From Hippasteria phrygiana (Eukaryota > Echinodermata > Asteroidea > Valvatida > Goniasteridae): a stretch of 64,000 nucleotides of DNA. Numbering within the stretch: the first letter of the stretch is position 1; each line of letters starts with the position of its first letter. The notes beneath the pieces are model-generated. The model was not told the origin of the DNA. It was given only the letters and a program-made list of their open reading frames with translations, and ran no database searches. The position numbers and the translations under genes were made by a program. This document shows positions 43,960 through 56,148 of this stretch, one piece after another. Location of the stretch: NCBI GenBank assembly GCA_037893225.1, contig JAZGUH010000088.1, forward strand, positions 904,501 through 968,500, read 5' to 3'.

Positions 43960-44126
43960 GCATTGCTGAAAATCTTCCTCGGTAAAAACTGGGTTCCAAA
44001 CCAAATGTTCACGTGATGTATATTGCTTGTGACTTATACTATTCAGCTGTTTGCTTAGCATGATAATCACATGGAGTTTTGGCTGGTAACATGTTTTAAC
44101 CAAGCAAGACTTGTTGTTGCTAAGCA
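43960..44126. mobile_element. TGCTTAGCAT-type dispersed element, copy 3
   Basis: It shares TGTGACTTATACTATTCAGC, GTTTGCTTAGCATGATAATC and GGAGTTTTGGCTGGTAAC with the 26518 and 35738 copies and ends at TTGTTGCTAAGCA. The left end is worn. Confidence 0.6.
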
Positions 44127-44139
44127 TTTTTTGGTGTGA

Positions 44140-44305
44140 ATTCAATGTTGGGTTTTGCTCTTCACCGACGTATTTTATAAACACTGTACACTCAGTGTTG
44201 TCCCGAGAGATTATTTGGCCAAAAATCACTCGGGTGGGACTCGAACCAACGACATCCTGCTTTCTAGTGCAGATGTCTTACCACTCGACCACCGAGCTTG
44301 CCGGA
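44140..44305 (-). repeat. tRNA-derived SINE, copy 1
   Basis: Read on the minus strand it starts GCTCGGTGGTCGAGTGGTAA (A box TGGTCGAGTGG) and contains GGTTCGAGTCCCACC (B box GGTTCGAGTCC). A conserved tail follows (CTCTCGGGACAACACTGAGT ... GTCGGTGAAGAGCAAAACCC). The cloverleaf is incomplete, so it is a SINE and not a tRNA gene. Confidence 0.85.
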
Positions 44306-44392
44306 GTCGATTGTCTGGTTCGAATCTGATATAGCGGCGGGTACCGCAGCCAAACTATTTATAAGATGGAATTTTGCGTCGGGGTGATGTAC

Positions 44393-44522
44393 ATTCAATA
44401 TTGGGTTTTGCTCTTCCCCGACGTATTTCATAAACACTGTATACTCAGTGTTGTCCCGAGAGATTATTTGGGAAAAAAATCACTCGGGTGGGACTCGAAC
44501 CCTCGACCTCCTTTTTGTGTGC
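44393..44522 (-). repeat. tRNA-derived SINE, copy 2 (head truncated)
   Basis: It has the same tail and B box (GGGTTCGAGTCCCACCCGAG on the minus strand) as 44140-44305 and the same orientation. The A-box half is replaced by unrelated sequence. Confidence 0.8.
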
Positions 44523-45450
44523 TAAGTAGCTCCATGAAATGGATCTCAGATCCCAGCTATCGTTGTTTAGTCATTTCTAATTCACAAGTCCGTTTCCTTA
44601 GCCATAAACATTTTTGGAATTCTTTATACTTTTCAAGAAGTGTGCTTTTTCAGTTTAACTTATTTATTGAAATATATGATATTTATCGTCTTATTTATTA
44701 AGTTTGCGTCCACACTCATAGTATGTTATCGGTGTTGTTCGGTTTGGAATTCGTTGTCAGTTAAAAAGATACCATGCTTAATCTATTTGTAATGTATAAG
44801 CATGTAAAAAGCTTGGTGTATTACTATAATGTGAGATATTATGGCGATATGTTTTACAGCACAGGGCACAAGTATTTATTTATAACCGTTGAGGAATCAA
44901 ACGCTTTATAGTATTTCAATATTTAGGCTTCACTTAAGTTAACTGCCATTACCAAACCATTCCATATTTATTGAACGTATTAATTAATTACTGATTATTT
45001 CAATTAATTTATTACAATCTCCTTGTATTTCAAACAATACAACGGCTTGATATAACCAATGTCTATTGTTTTTAAACAATATGTTGCAACTATAGTATAT
45101 TTAACGTTGCCTTTTATTGTCTATAATCTTATGTTGTACAATATTATTATTATTATTATTATAAATATGTTGGTTCATTCGTTTGTTGGTCGTTCGCTTT
45201 GTATGACAAGTTTATCCCCCACAAAACACTCATCATGCATTGTTATTCAAAGAACATCCGAATTAGGAAAAATATTAAAATGTAAACAAATGTTGTCATT
45301 CCAAGTATTCTTTACCACATAAAGATGCCTCGTTTGTTATTTGTGGACAAAGGCCTTGTTGATTGAAACTTAACCGTTTTTGATCAATCATTTTTTTATG
45401 ATATAAATAAACTACTGAAAATGATTTGTTTGTCCGAGTTTTACTTCCCG
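44523..45450. other. Intergenic, A/T-rich, no gene
   Basis: (ATT)n occurs near 45140-45163. No credible coding frame is seen. Confidence 0.45.
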
Positions 45451-45457
45451 CGTTCCC

Positions 45458-45575
45458 TCTGACAGTTTGAGATGAAAGTTTTTGTCAATATATTTTACCG
45501 GTACCATGCACGATGACGGCATCGGTGAAATGTATTAAAAAAACTTAAGTCTCAAACTGTGAGGGGAAATCGTAA
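45458..45575. mobile_element. Short MITE, TTCCCTCTGACAGTTTGAGA ends
   Basis: TTCCCTCTGACAGTTTGAGA is mirrored by TCTCAAACTGTGAGGGGAA about 100 bases later with few mismatches. No duplication is visible. Confidence 0.65.
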
Positions 45576-45623
45576 TGTCCCGTAAAAAGAGTGGATTGGA
45601 TTGGGTTGGGTTTGTTTTGCTTT

Positions 45624-45775
45624 CAATGGTGGACCTTTAACAATATATAGAGGACAATATGGTCCCCGGTTGAGAAAGGTCCCCTGTTGAAAACCGTGTA
45701 CAAAACCAGTGAGTGTCCTTGCCAAAAAGTATAAACAATAGAAGGTCCCCAGTTAAAGGTGTTTACACACATGTG
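45624..45775 (-). repeat. Dispersed repeat (17463/27393 family), inverted
   Basis: GGTCCCCGGTTGAGAAAGGT, TTGAAAACCGTGTACAAAA and AAGGTCCCCAGTTAAAGGTG are reverse-complement matches to 27393-27545. Confidence 0.65.
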
Positions 45776-45829
45776 GGTTGGGTTGGGTTTGATTTAAGAT
45801 AGTTTTTTGTGCCTCGGCGAAATATTTTG

Positions 45830-46020
45830 AAAATCGGGGGAGAGGAGGGGAGGGGAGGCCGGCGCTTTCAATAACCTTTTGATATACGTCCAAATATGAA
45901 CTGATGACGGGATGTCATAATTCCCCAGACATTTTAAACAATTTCCCATAGGCGGGGGAAGGGGCAAGGGTTCCCACGGGGTAGTTCCCCCTCTAGGTAC
46001 GCCACTCTTCCGTACCGCTT
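45830..46020. repeat. G-rich stretch ending in a hAT-like TACGCCACT
   Basis: Purine-rich GGGGAGAGGAGGGG sequence is followed by CTCTAGGTACGCCACT at about 45993, resembling a worn CAGTGGCG-type right end. Confidence 0.4.
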
Positions 46021-47705
46021 GGTCGAGGAGGGGTGGGGTGCGAGTCGGGGTGGTCCAACTTACCAGGGGCCGAGCAACGGGAGGTGGGTATAGGGCCTGC
46101 GATTTTTTCAAGGGAGCATGTTAGAGGGAAACAGAATAAACTTCTTTGCTAAACAAGTACAGCTCAAGAGGGAGCTCTCGAGAGGGAACACAGACCTGGG
46201 GCACGTGCCCCATCATCCCCATAGTATAACGCCCCTGTATAAAAGTGGGACATTTTCTTTTTTCCTTTTTTGTTACAAAGGTGAAGAACCTTTTTAATCG
46301 GGGAGAACTGGGCCACGCTCGATCTAGGTCATGAAATAATATCCAAAGAGCTAAACCCTGAAAAACAAAAATTCAAATTGATTTACTTATTTGTTTGTTT
46401 AAGTACAAGATCAGTCATTAATTAACTCTCCAATGAGGCATTCCATAAAAAAAAACTGACCGACGACAAGTAACTTAAAGTAACAGATTTGATAAGTTTC
46501 AAATGTTGAATTAGGAGCCGGAGCGGGAAGCTCCTCATTTCAACAATATTAATAGATATCAATCTTCAAGCACAGCACACTATAAAACAATATTTGTAGG
46601 AAGATCTAATAGAGTGAACAGTGTAGTTGGCGGTTGTTGTTTTTTTCGTTCAAAAATAGATTTATTCCATAATTCTTTCGTGGCGAAATCCATTAAATCA
46701 AATTTTCCAGTCAAACCACGGAAATAGAAGCTTGAAACTATCACTGGTAATCAAAATTTCGGTATTTTTTATTACATTTACTGTGACATTTTATTTTACA
46801 CACGCGGTATGGCAGCGTAGATCTGATATCGCAAAGTTAATAAATCACCCCTTTTTTGTCTCACGGGCTGTAAATGCCAGTTCCCGGCATTTCCCCTCAA
46901 TGGTGATTTTACGATCTCATCTTGCCAGGTTACGTCCATGCATGACTGAAATACACGGCCACATTAATTAAGCTGTTGGCTTTAACAGGCAACAGGCTGC
47001 GCTACACGCTTCGCATGTCTGGACGTTGGCGAAGGTCGTCAAACCAGCACCCGACTAACAATAGCTGCAGCTGTCGTACTTCATTCGGATTTGCGCTTAC
47101 GAGCCCGCCTGGTACGCACGCGCACAAGATACATTACGAAGCACATGACTTTCTATCGGGCAAACGATTGGCTAGGACTTCATAGATTGCATGCGCGCGC
47201 ACGAACAGTAACTGGAGCAAGTCTGAACTCCACTGTGTAGCATTTGGGTGAGTTCAATGCCATGTCAAGACGTCAATGCGACCTCCACGACATACTGCTG
47301 TTAAGCCCCTCGCCTCAAATTATGGACAATAATATCGTAACATTTTATAGCACCGCGGGCCGGGCCGCGCCATTCCGAGGCGGCCGGGCGGCGGTACACG
47401 CACAGTGCACGGGGCATTCTTAGCACAAAGATGGGAACAGAAACCCCATATGGAACGTGTATTTACAAAGTGTCTTGTCCGCTGGGATGTAGAAACGATG
47501 ACAGACTGAACTCTGGACAAAGCGAAACCCTTCTTAATACAAGATGTGTTTAGACAAATCCTTTTGGACCGAGTTTGGTAATTGTTTTGTTTGAAAATGA
47601 AAACAAACAACTTGGATTGTTCTTGGATTTCCTTCCAGTGGATTCTAACACAATATGTTTAATACTAGTATCCATTTTTATCCTTTTCTCGTATCTGTTT
47701 GTGTA
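46021..47705. other. Intergenic, no gene recognised
   Basis: No credible frame or paired ends are found. A G/C-rich patch lies at 47350-47420. Confidence 0.4.
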
Positions 47706-47710
47706 TCACC

Positions 47711-47838
47711 CTGCAAAAAACGGTGTTAAATTGTGCTAATAATGAGGCATTGGTCTCTACAGCCTAATCTGTAAAATTCAAATTAACACAACTGCTGTAA
47801 TTTTAACATGGATTTAACACCCGACCTCCTTTCAGTGC
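47711..47838. repeat. Diverged CACTGCAAAAA-type MITE
   Basis: CCTGCAAAAAACGGTGTTAA at the left and GATTTAACACC...TTTCAGTGCA at the right resemble the ends of 37391-37499. Confidence 0.45.
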
Positions 47839-47839
47839 A

Positions 47840-48756
47840 TAGGCCTACTTAAAAACAAGTTGCAAACATGAATCCGAATATCTATAAACGTGGGCGGAGA
47901 CGAGGGGCCGGGTTTGGGGTGGTGTCCTAAATATTTTCGATGAACAGAAAATGTATACTCATACACCTAGGGTATATTGTGTGCAAAGCATTAGTTAGCA
48001 CAAGGTACCGATAACGACGTTCTTACCGATAGTACATGTGAACGTCTGCTATTTGTAATGTCTTGGGCCTTCCTCCATGGGTGAGGGACCTAAATATTGG
48101 ACATCTCCTATTTTCAGACTGATCTATGAACGTTAGTGGGGTTCCAAATCCCCAGTCTCAGCCCTCCCGAAACGCGCTTTGTTACATACTCAGGTTTATT
48201 ATGGTTGTTGATTAAAATAGTACCCATAGCGAGAAAAAAAAATGAAGAAAACAATCAATGAAAAAAAATCAATTTGTTTCGAACAAAATGTTTACTTTGC
48301 CTCATTCAAAACGTTTAGGATCAACAACGGGCCTGACAGAAATTTCGTTTGGTGAACATCCGAATGTTGACGAGTTCGGAAAACGTCGGACATTTTCAGG
48401 AAAAAAGGAGGAATTCCTTCTTTGTGGCCACGTGGACCTTGGAGGCTTATCCGGACATACGAAGGGTAGAGAATCAGCTCTGGTGACCAGACTATCAAAC
48501 GTAATATTTTTTTCGGCACGGTAATATGGCTTCAACTGGGCTTCAACTACACAGATGCATTTGCAAGTCCGCAGGTATTTACATCGACACTAAGTCCGTG
48601 AACAGTGTAAACTAACAAAACGCCATTCCTAAGTTTGACGGGAATGCTTCCTTCCCACGTCCCGTTACATCGTGCAGCGGGGACAAAGCCAACAATTCAG
48701 CCGTCCACACAGCTATAGCTGAGCAACCGCGGGTCCAAATATACGACTGACTCAGT
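47840..48756. other. Intergenic, no gene recognised
   Basis: Open frames near 48258-48535 overlap on both strands and lack family resemblance. Confidence 0.4.
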
Positions 48757-48764
48757 AAGATTGG

Positions 48765-48954
48765 CAGGCCCGGGTATCTTGGCGGGGGAGGTGGGGGGGG
48801 GGGGGGAAGTGCCAGCTGGCGGGGGGGGGGGGGGGGGGGGGGGGTGGGGACACCACAAGAAAAAACACAACCATATACCATTTTGATGCTTTTGGTTTTG
48901 GCCAATGGGGGGGGGGGGCTGCCCCCCCCCCCCCCCACCTTAGCGACGGGCCTA
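48765..48954. mobile_element. hAT-like MITE, CAGGCCCG family, 8-bp TSD
   Basis: It begins CAGGCCCGGGTATC and ends AGCGACGGGCCTA, flanked by AAGATTGG (48757-48764 and 48955-48962). The interior (AAAACACAACCATA, TTTTGATGCTTTTGG) is the reverse complement of the 35086-35266 copy. Four G or C runs lie inside. Confidence 0.92.
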
Positions 48955-49227
48955 AAGATTGGGAACGTTGGCTGCCCATCCAAGTTTTTCCCCCTTCTTT
49001 TGGGGATGCTTATTAAAGACATGAAACGATTACTACCCTATCCTTCTTTTGTATGTAACTGTTTAAACTAAAACAGAAAGTAACCCGACAACCATTTCAT
49101 CATTTCACCATGTACAAACTCTAACTCCTACCTTTTGCTTTCGACGAATCTGACCTTCTTTGTTATTGGTCAGTACTGGTCACACACAAGCGGCCATTGC
49201 ATTTGAATGTTTGCATTGTGAAGACGG

Positions 49228-49317
49228 CAATAAGATAAAGATTTGCGGGAGCACCATGCGGCAACTCTCTTATGTGGGGTTCTGAAAAGATCCCGGTTTT
49301 TTTCAGAACCCACATAC
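49228..49317. repeat. Hairpin related to the 32489 MITE
   Basis: GATTTGCGGGAGCACCATG resembles the 32500 arm. GTGGGGTTCTGAAAA pairs with TTTTTCAGAACCCAC around GATCCCGG. Confidence 0.55.
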
Positions 49318-49429
49318 TCACAAAGGAGATGATACCACTGCACGTTGTCAACCCCAAGCTGTAAATACAATAAATGATTCCAGTCAGACAAAGCATAGCT
49401 TAATACTGACAGGTGTGGAAGGCCCTTTT

Positions 49430-50131
49430 AAGCGCTGGCCACATACAATGCGTAGGCCTATGCGTATGCGTCACGTCACAGACACGACACGATTTGTTTC
49501 CGCATGCGGCAACATGCGTCAAAAACGCAGGCTTGTCTACACTGGATGCGTTTGCTGCGTCAGTGAGTTTTGACACGATTTGTCTGTCTCTTCCAATGCG
49601 AAGAGGTGTTACTTTACTGGTGTAGAGGCTCCGTATAGTTTCACAGCATACTCTAGTTAACCATGCACGTCCAATATTAAATTCAGTAGACGATAGAACC
49701 GCACACACTGCGCCGACTGCGGAGCATTCACAACCTATTATTTTGGAGGGAAATTGGCAGAAGAAGAAATATCAACCATGAGCAGCTCAAGTAGTTGACG
49801 AAGATATTGAGATCATGGCTGTCATTCACTTATAGGAGACGAAAGAGAAGAAGAATGTTGGTGCATAAGATAGACAGAGAAAGGATCTGGGGGAATATCA
49901 CCGATTGGTCAGTGAATTGGCTCTCTGTGGTGAACAAAAAACACATGTAAAACTAAAAATCGACTTTGCAGAAATTGACGCATCCGTCACCTGACGTAGC
50001 GTACGCACCGTGTCGGATCGGTTCCGCACCCAGTGTGGCCTGACCCATTCATTTTCATTGAGATTGAAAAAGTTGACGGATCGGATCCGTTCCGGGACGT
50101 ACCGCGTCCGCATCCTGTGCAGCCAGCGCTA
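49430..50131. mobile_element. Possible element with AGCGCTGGCCACA ends
   Basis: AAGCGCTGGCCACATACAA at about 49430 and CTGTGCAGCCAGCGCT at about 50116 are imperfect inverted ends; the interior is rich in CGCATGC and GTCACG words. No duplication is defined. Confidence 0.4.
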
Positions 50132-50394
50132 TAACAGTCAGATGTGTCTATACATAGACTCTTTTCACATGTCATGTGCTTATTCAAGTAAATCAGTCAG
50201 GCGTGCGGCGTGTGTAGGACATCCGATGAAGCCTGCATGGCGTGTGGTTTTGTTTACATTTCACGTTATCTGGTCACATGAGAGATAAATGGCCTCTATC
50301 CCCACTTCGCTGATCTGATCCGGGGAGGGGGGGGGGGGGGAGATTACGACATACAGCTCAAGGCTTGTATTGTGTAAAAAATATTACACATGTA

Positions 50395-51503
50395 TAGATT
50401 TTCCCGGCCAATTTGCGAATTTTTCTGATCATTTTCGTTATTGGTCATTCAAATTCGAGTGGTTTTTACACATCTGAACAAATTAGGCCTAAGGTTTCTT
50501 TTTTACTGTTTGGGCATTCAATTTCAGTTTCAATTTCTATAAGCACCCAAGATTTTGTTTCTAATGTTGTTTTCCGTTTTAGGGCATTCTATTTCGTTTT
50601 GGTGCATTCAAGACTTCATTTGTTGCATTCTTACATTGGGTTTTGTGACATCCTTTGACGGTTGAAGCATTCAAATTAGCGAACGTCGGTGTGCATAATT
50701 ATGACGTATGATCGTACTTTTATTTTCGTTTGTGGGCAATCATTTTCATCAAATGGTCATTCAAATTAATAAGATATTTACTTCCGAGGTTTTTGTAAAC
50801 ATTTTGTAAAGTTTAAAATGTAACACCTGAACTGATATGAGGGATGGATGGATGATGTAATGACTTAATCAAATAGAAAGGGCTAAGGAATTTTTTTTTC
50901 ACTGTTGATCTTTATTTGTTTTAAAGTTTGACCCAAAAAATCGTTCTGATTCAACCACAATCTCTTTGTGTGCAAGACATCGCGGCACGAATGTTCGGCA
51001 ATGGTTGTACCATCGGGAACACTTTATCTTGGGTAATTTGTTTTCTTGGGCCGATTCCATCAGACGATCACACCTCCCCCTCCCGTAGGCTCGCCATCTT
51101 ATCTGTCTGAAGACCTAGTTAAGAAAGAGACGTGTGGTTCTACGGATTGAAGACGTCAGATATGATTTACGTTGAGATAATCAGACTTTTATAGGAATAT
51201 ACAGACATGCAGGAATGTGGACATACAGAAACAAAAAGATTGAAAAATGGTGGAATAGGCCCGACCAACCCCTTACTGCTGGTCCACAGGAAATTGAATG
51301 AACAATACGACACTTTTACTCGGAATGCATCTTTTACAGGCAAGAGTGAAGCTAAAAGATGATAAAATGCTCGGATAGTGAATTTGAATGATTATTTTTG
51401 ATTGTCGAATGACGATCTGCGTGATCATTCAATTTCAATCTAAATTGAATGAGCCAGGCGTTAAAATGAACTAAAACATGGTGAAATTGGCCGAGAAAAC
51501 CTA
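50395..51503. mobile_element. TA-flanked element, TAGRTTTTCCCGGCCAATTT ends, copy X1
   Basis: The left end TAGATTTTCCCGGCCAATTT is mirrored by AAATTGGCCGAGAAAACCTA, with TA at 50393-50394 and 51504-51505. The interior repeats ATTCAATTTC / CATTCAAATT words. It is non-autonomous, 1109 bp, and a near relative of 56151-57934. Confidence 0.85.
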
Positions 51504-51505
51504 TA

Positions 51506-53015
51506 AAAACTTACCACCCCCGCTTTTCAAAGTCTGCTTTCTGGTCCAGAAAAAGTCGGGATCACCTTTGTACAATTTTGAAATTTGGTCCGGAAAATAT
51601 GTGTATACGCACATCGTATACCAATGCGTAATCTGTGTGCATCCCCGTCCAAAATCCTCTGTCGTGCCTGGGACCGCATTATACGGTAATCTCGGCTTTT
51701 AAGATTTATTACATTGCTAATAGAGAAGAATCCGGATAAACTAGTATTTCTTGTTTTTCTTCGGGGGGGGGGGGGGGGGTGGCTTTGCAAAAAAGATGGA
51801 GTGAAGTCATAAAATGCCGGTGTAAACAAACCGCGCTATATACAGGCGGCATTTGTTTTCTTCGAGAGTCAAACATCGGATTGGTCTCCCTATTTCATCA
51901 GCATCCTAATTCGATTGATTCTCTATTCGAGTTCATCTCGAGAATCGAGTGCTGTGCTCTTTCCGTAAACCCCTTTTCCCTCTCCATGCAAACTCGACGG
52001 ATTCGCTGTTTGCAGTCTTCAATAACATCAGCAAGTTTATCCTCGTCGTTCTAATTGCTTTCCAAAAAAATCAGGGGTGTGTGAAATGAGTCGTGTGGGA
52101 TGACGATTCTTGGTTGGAGAGGGAGGGCTTGTTTGTGTCTTATTTCAGGTTGGTTTAGCGGCTGAGTGTCTGCGGTGATACGGTGAGATGGGCGCAGAGG
52201 CCACACGGAGTACAAGAGCTGACGACTCGCCGGTACGGGACACGGGAGTCATTGCATGGCTTCCCTAGCAACGGAAGACGACACTCGTTGGGCCCAAGGG
52301 TGGGGGTGAGGCGAGTGGGACATGAGCGAGTGGCACTCCAAGCCGCTAGGTTAATTGCCTCATTTCACCGGTTGTCTATCCCATCCGTTAGGCATTACAC
52401 TTCGATCAGACAGCAAGAAAATATTGCCGGGACCCTCAATTTTTTTTCATTTGCCATCAGAATGTCGAGCTGTTCTTGCCCACACAAATCACCTGAAAGT
52501 TAATTTATACTGTTAATTAAAACGCCACCACGAACAAGCTATACCTGGATAGGTATTCGAAGGCAAAGTATAACATCACGGGAGTGCACGTTATTTGAAG
52601 ACATGTTGTGTAGACAACTATGTGTAAAACAGCCATTGAAATTCTTGTTGGTTGCAGTTATTCCTGATATTATAACTACACCCTAAACTTACATAAGCAA
52701 ACTTATAATGAAGTTTATCTATAGCAGAAAATTAGCAGAAACGGGTGGGTATGGGTGGGTAGCCCTGCTCTGTAAGAAGATAAGCCTGTCCCCCAGAAAT
52801 TCTGATCCAGAAATTAAAATTAATGTATTTTCTTTTTACCAAATTTCATGTAATGTAATGTAATTTTAATGTATTTTTAAAACACATTTCAAACAAATTT
52901 AATGTAACGTAATGAGATAATTTAATGTAAATTTGTCACCAAATACAAAAACACATTTCAAACACATTTCCAATATTTTTCAACATCGGATTCTTAAAAT
53001 ATCTTCCAAAATTCT
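51506..53015. other. Intergenic, no gene; G run
   Basis: A G run lies at about 51763-51779 and TTTAATGTAA words near 52850-52930. Frames near 52183-52503 are not convincing. Confidence 0.45.
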
Positions 53016-53309
53016 ATGAAAGCTTCTCCCCTGTTCTCTTACTTGGGTGGGAAGCATGATAACAGTGGACTTGATTCCAGTCAAACCCCGTGCTTGTATC
53101 TCAGCAGTTCAAAACCTAAGCTGAGATTTCAGCTGCGTCAGATTGAGGGTATTTATACGCACCAGGGATATTCATCCGCCGACAGCCTTGATTCAAGACT
53201 AGTCAGTCAGATGCGCAGGCGGCATGCACCCATCTCTGTCTCGGACACGTCGAGACTCTCTGAATCCCCTGTAACTATAGACAACGGAAATGAAAAAAGT
53301 GAAAAGTGA
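53016..53309 (+). CDS. Doubtful small ORF, Ser-rich
   Basis: This 97-residue frame has balanced, non-repetitive composition and a Ser-rich C-terminal half (YSSADSLDSRLVSQMRRRH). I know no family for it. It is outside any element that I can define, so it could be an exon or chance. Confidence 0.15.
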   Translation: MKASPLFSYLGGKHDNSGLDSSQTPCLYLSSSKPKLRFQLRQIEGIYTHQGYSSADSLDSRLVSQMRRRHAPISVSDTSRLSESPVTIDNGNEKSEK

Positions 53310-53626
53310 GCCTGAGACAAATGACGACGTACACCTTACCGCTCGCGGGGGAGGACCGTTGAATGGTTGCCACGGGGGATGGTGCGATTCAAAGGGGCGT
53401 GGCTTTCATGCCATAACATGTAGGGGATATGATAGAGGAGGTGGGTAGGATGTATTGGGGTGGGCGGCAACCATCTTTTGGCGGTCAGTAAGGGGAACTA
53501 AACACGCAAGGTGTGGGCAATAATACTAAAATGGTGCAAATGGAACTCCCTGCGTGTAACCTCAGCTTCCCTTCCACCTATAATCTTTCACAATTCAAAC
53601 GAAATGTAAATAGGGCCAGATACCTT

Positions 53627-53756
53627 CAGTAGCATATTCAGCTTTTTGTGCCAGGGAGGGCAAACAACGTCTGAACCGTCTTAAAAACACTAGTTCTTTT
53701 ATGTTTTTATGACGCATCAAATGCCGCCGCGGGATCCCCCTCCCCCCTCGCCACTG
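53627..53756. mobile_element. hAT-like MITE (6988 family), reverse, 8-bp TSD
   Basis: It begins CAGTAGCATATTCAGC and ends CTCGCCACTG, flanked by GATACCTT (53619-53626 and 53757-53764). The interior has CGTCTGAACCGTCTTAAAA, the reverse of the 6988 copy. Confidence 0.92.
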
Positions 53757-53764
53757 GATACCTT

Positions 53765-54189
53765 CTATCCCTGTGATTTCTGTTTTTTCTTGTCTTTTGT
53801 ATAGCCCATACCCATACAAAATATCGCCCTAAGGAGGTACTTTATAAGATTTGAAAAAACAGCCTAACATCGTGTTTGCACCAGTGCAGTTTCTCTATTC
53901 GGATCGAAACGACAGGCGCCTTACTTTTATCACACATTTCGGGTCATTTCAGTTGACAAACAGTATTATTAGTTATTATTTGAATTTAACTTTGTAAACA
54001 TTTTTGAAAAATTCCAAAAAAGAGAAATTTTCTAACCTTTTTATTCTGTAAAAAAAAACAATCTCACCCAAAAAAAACCCAATAAATAAATAGATAAATA
54101 GAGGTGGATAAAAGGGGTTGATCTCATTATTTGTATTTTTTATTTTTATTTAATTTATTTAAATTGTTTTAAATTTTGTATTTAATTAT
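53765..54189. other. Intergenic, A/T-rich, no gene
   Basis: It holds TTTATTTAAA-type simple sequence and nothing else recognised. Confidence 0.4.
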
Positions 54190-54265
54190 TTATTCGCACG
54201 AAAACGAATGCATCTTTTACAAATTAATGTGCACATTTTCCGAAATCGTCCGGGCAAAACTATAT
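54190..54265 (-). mobile_element. Inverted end fragment of the X3 element
   Basis: About 75 bases are the reverse complement of the first 75 bases of 54268-55328. The two make a palindrome of about 65-base arms head to head around TATATTATA. Confidence 0.85.
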
Positions 54266-54267
54266 TA

Positions 54268-55328
54268 TAGGTTTTCCCGGACGATTTCGGAAAATGTGCA
54301 CATTAATTTGTAAAAGATGCATTCGTTTTCGTGCGAAATAGAATGAACGTTCACAATCCCGTTTTCTATTTAGCAATTGATAATTCTATTTCCATAAAGG
54401 TGCATTCAGACGTAACAAATCAGCGTACGATATCCCGAATGTGCACTGAATTAGTAATTGATAAATCATTTTAGCGCGAATTCGAATACACATCCGCAAT
54501 CCTGTTTTCTTTTTAATTTATCACCAATCTGTTTCGCTAAATGTGCAGCCGATTTCCCGCGTAGTGTTTTTTTTTTCGTTTTTGTTATGCATCCCTGGTC
54601 AAGCATTGGAATTCATTTATTTGTTAACAGAAGTAACATATGGGGAACTAAACCAGGTGGTCTTATACTCTTTTGAAACATACCAAAAAATAAGCTGAAG
54701 AAAATCGTTCCTTGCTCAGCATTTGCCACGGTCGCATCATATAGCCAAATTTCACAGTTGACATACCGGTATAGACCTCCTAAAATATCCAATAATGGTA
54801 GACAATCGAACTGATATAATGAGAGAGAACTCTAAGAAATACAGAAAGACATTAAAATACAATTAAGACAAAGAACCACCAACAATACAAAAAAATACAT
54901 TAATGATCAATTAGGCCTACAATACATTGATTAATTAATTAATCAATGAAAGTTGTATCATGAATTGTACAGGCCTATATACTTTATTTAAATTGGATGC
55001 AGAATTTGCGAATTTAAATTGTAACAAATTAATACGAATATTCAATTCAGGCCGTGCCACAATGACAGATCGATTTGCTGCGAAATAGATTGCACATTCT
55101 TAATAATCGGCCACGCATACGTCAAACCGAAAGCCTAATCACGTATTTGTAATCGTTTAAATGAAACGTTATGCACATTCATTTATTTGAATGATACAAA
55201 ATGAAATCGAATGCTAGTTTTTGCGAAAATGAAACCCGGATATACGTCGTTCTCAAAATCAGCGCGAAATTGAATTCAAGTTTTACAAACATTTATGCAC
55301 ATCTTGCGAAATCGTCCGGGAAAACCTA
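54268..55328. mobile_element. TA-flanked element, TAGGTTTTCCCGGACGATTT ends, X3
   Basis: TAGGTTTTCCCGGACGATTT is mirrored by AAATCGTCCGGGAAAACCTA; TA is at 54266-54267 and 55329-55330. It is 1061 bp and A/T-rich, without a transposase, and shares the outer TAGGTTTTCC with X1 and X2. (TTA)n follows the right end. Confidence 0.88.
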
Positions 55329-55330
55329 TA

Positions 55331-56148
55331 TTATTATTATTATTATTTGTTTTTTTTGGGGGGGTAATTTATCCATTTTTGTAGAGAGTTACTACTACCT
55401 CTCCCCATCAACAAAATCCAATTCCTGTCAGAGATGAAGACAGACACAAACACAGGGATGGATACATTGAGTGAACAGACGGTTATGTCGTTAGTGGGTT
55501 GACCGATCTGCCGCCAATCCATGCAGATTGTTCCCGAAAATAGAACACTGATCCATGCCTGTGAAGATTGAAATTTAACCCGCGACATGGATAGCTTTCA
55601 AATCCTGTAAAATGCCAGGGAGTATGCGGTTAACTCTTGTATATCTATAGCGAGATTCTTACAACTGTCCTAATTTGAATATTGGCGTTTGACCGCCTTA
55701 TCCCACCGTGCGGTTTTAGCGAATTTAGTGCTTACTCCAACACTCACAGAATGAGATTATTCTGCGTTATAGGACTTGTCCACAAAGCGCAGAATGATAT
55801 GCATGATCTGACTATACAGTCTAAAAACAGATTTGGTATAGATAGACCCATGTGTCCAACCGATACGATTGGTGGGACACATATCTAGAAATAGTTCATT
55901 GTTTGAACCAATATATTGGTTATTTGAAACCAATCCGTTTTTAAAGAGTACTCTTAATTGGGGTGAGCAAATCACAAACCTCGCAGAGCTTGCGAGTTGA
56001 CCTCGTCATCCAATGAGATTCCGCGAGAATTCATGGAAGCTACAACGTGTGCGGCGTCCTAGTTTATGAAAAAAATGTTCTCTTAGCTGGAGAACTAATA
56101 CTGTGGTATTGTAACGAGAACAAGGCATTTCAATTTACATTTTTGTAA
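55331..56148. other. Intergenic, no gene recognised
   Basis: A short poly-T and G tract follows the X3 end near 55350. No credible frame is seen. Confidence 0.4.

Noticed and set aside
44225..44305. Functional tRNA gene on the minus strand
   Set aside because: A and B boxes are present, but the acceptor stem does not pair and a conserved SINE tail follows; a second truncated copy lies next to it.
48258..48535. Small genes near 48.3 kb
   Set aside because: Frames of similar length exist on both strands and none resembles a known domain.
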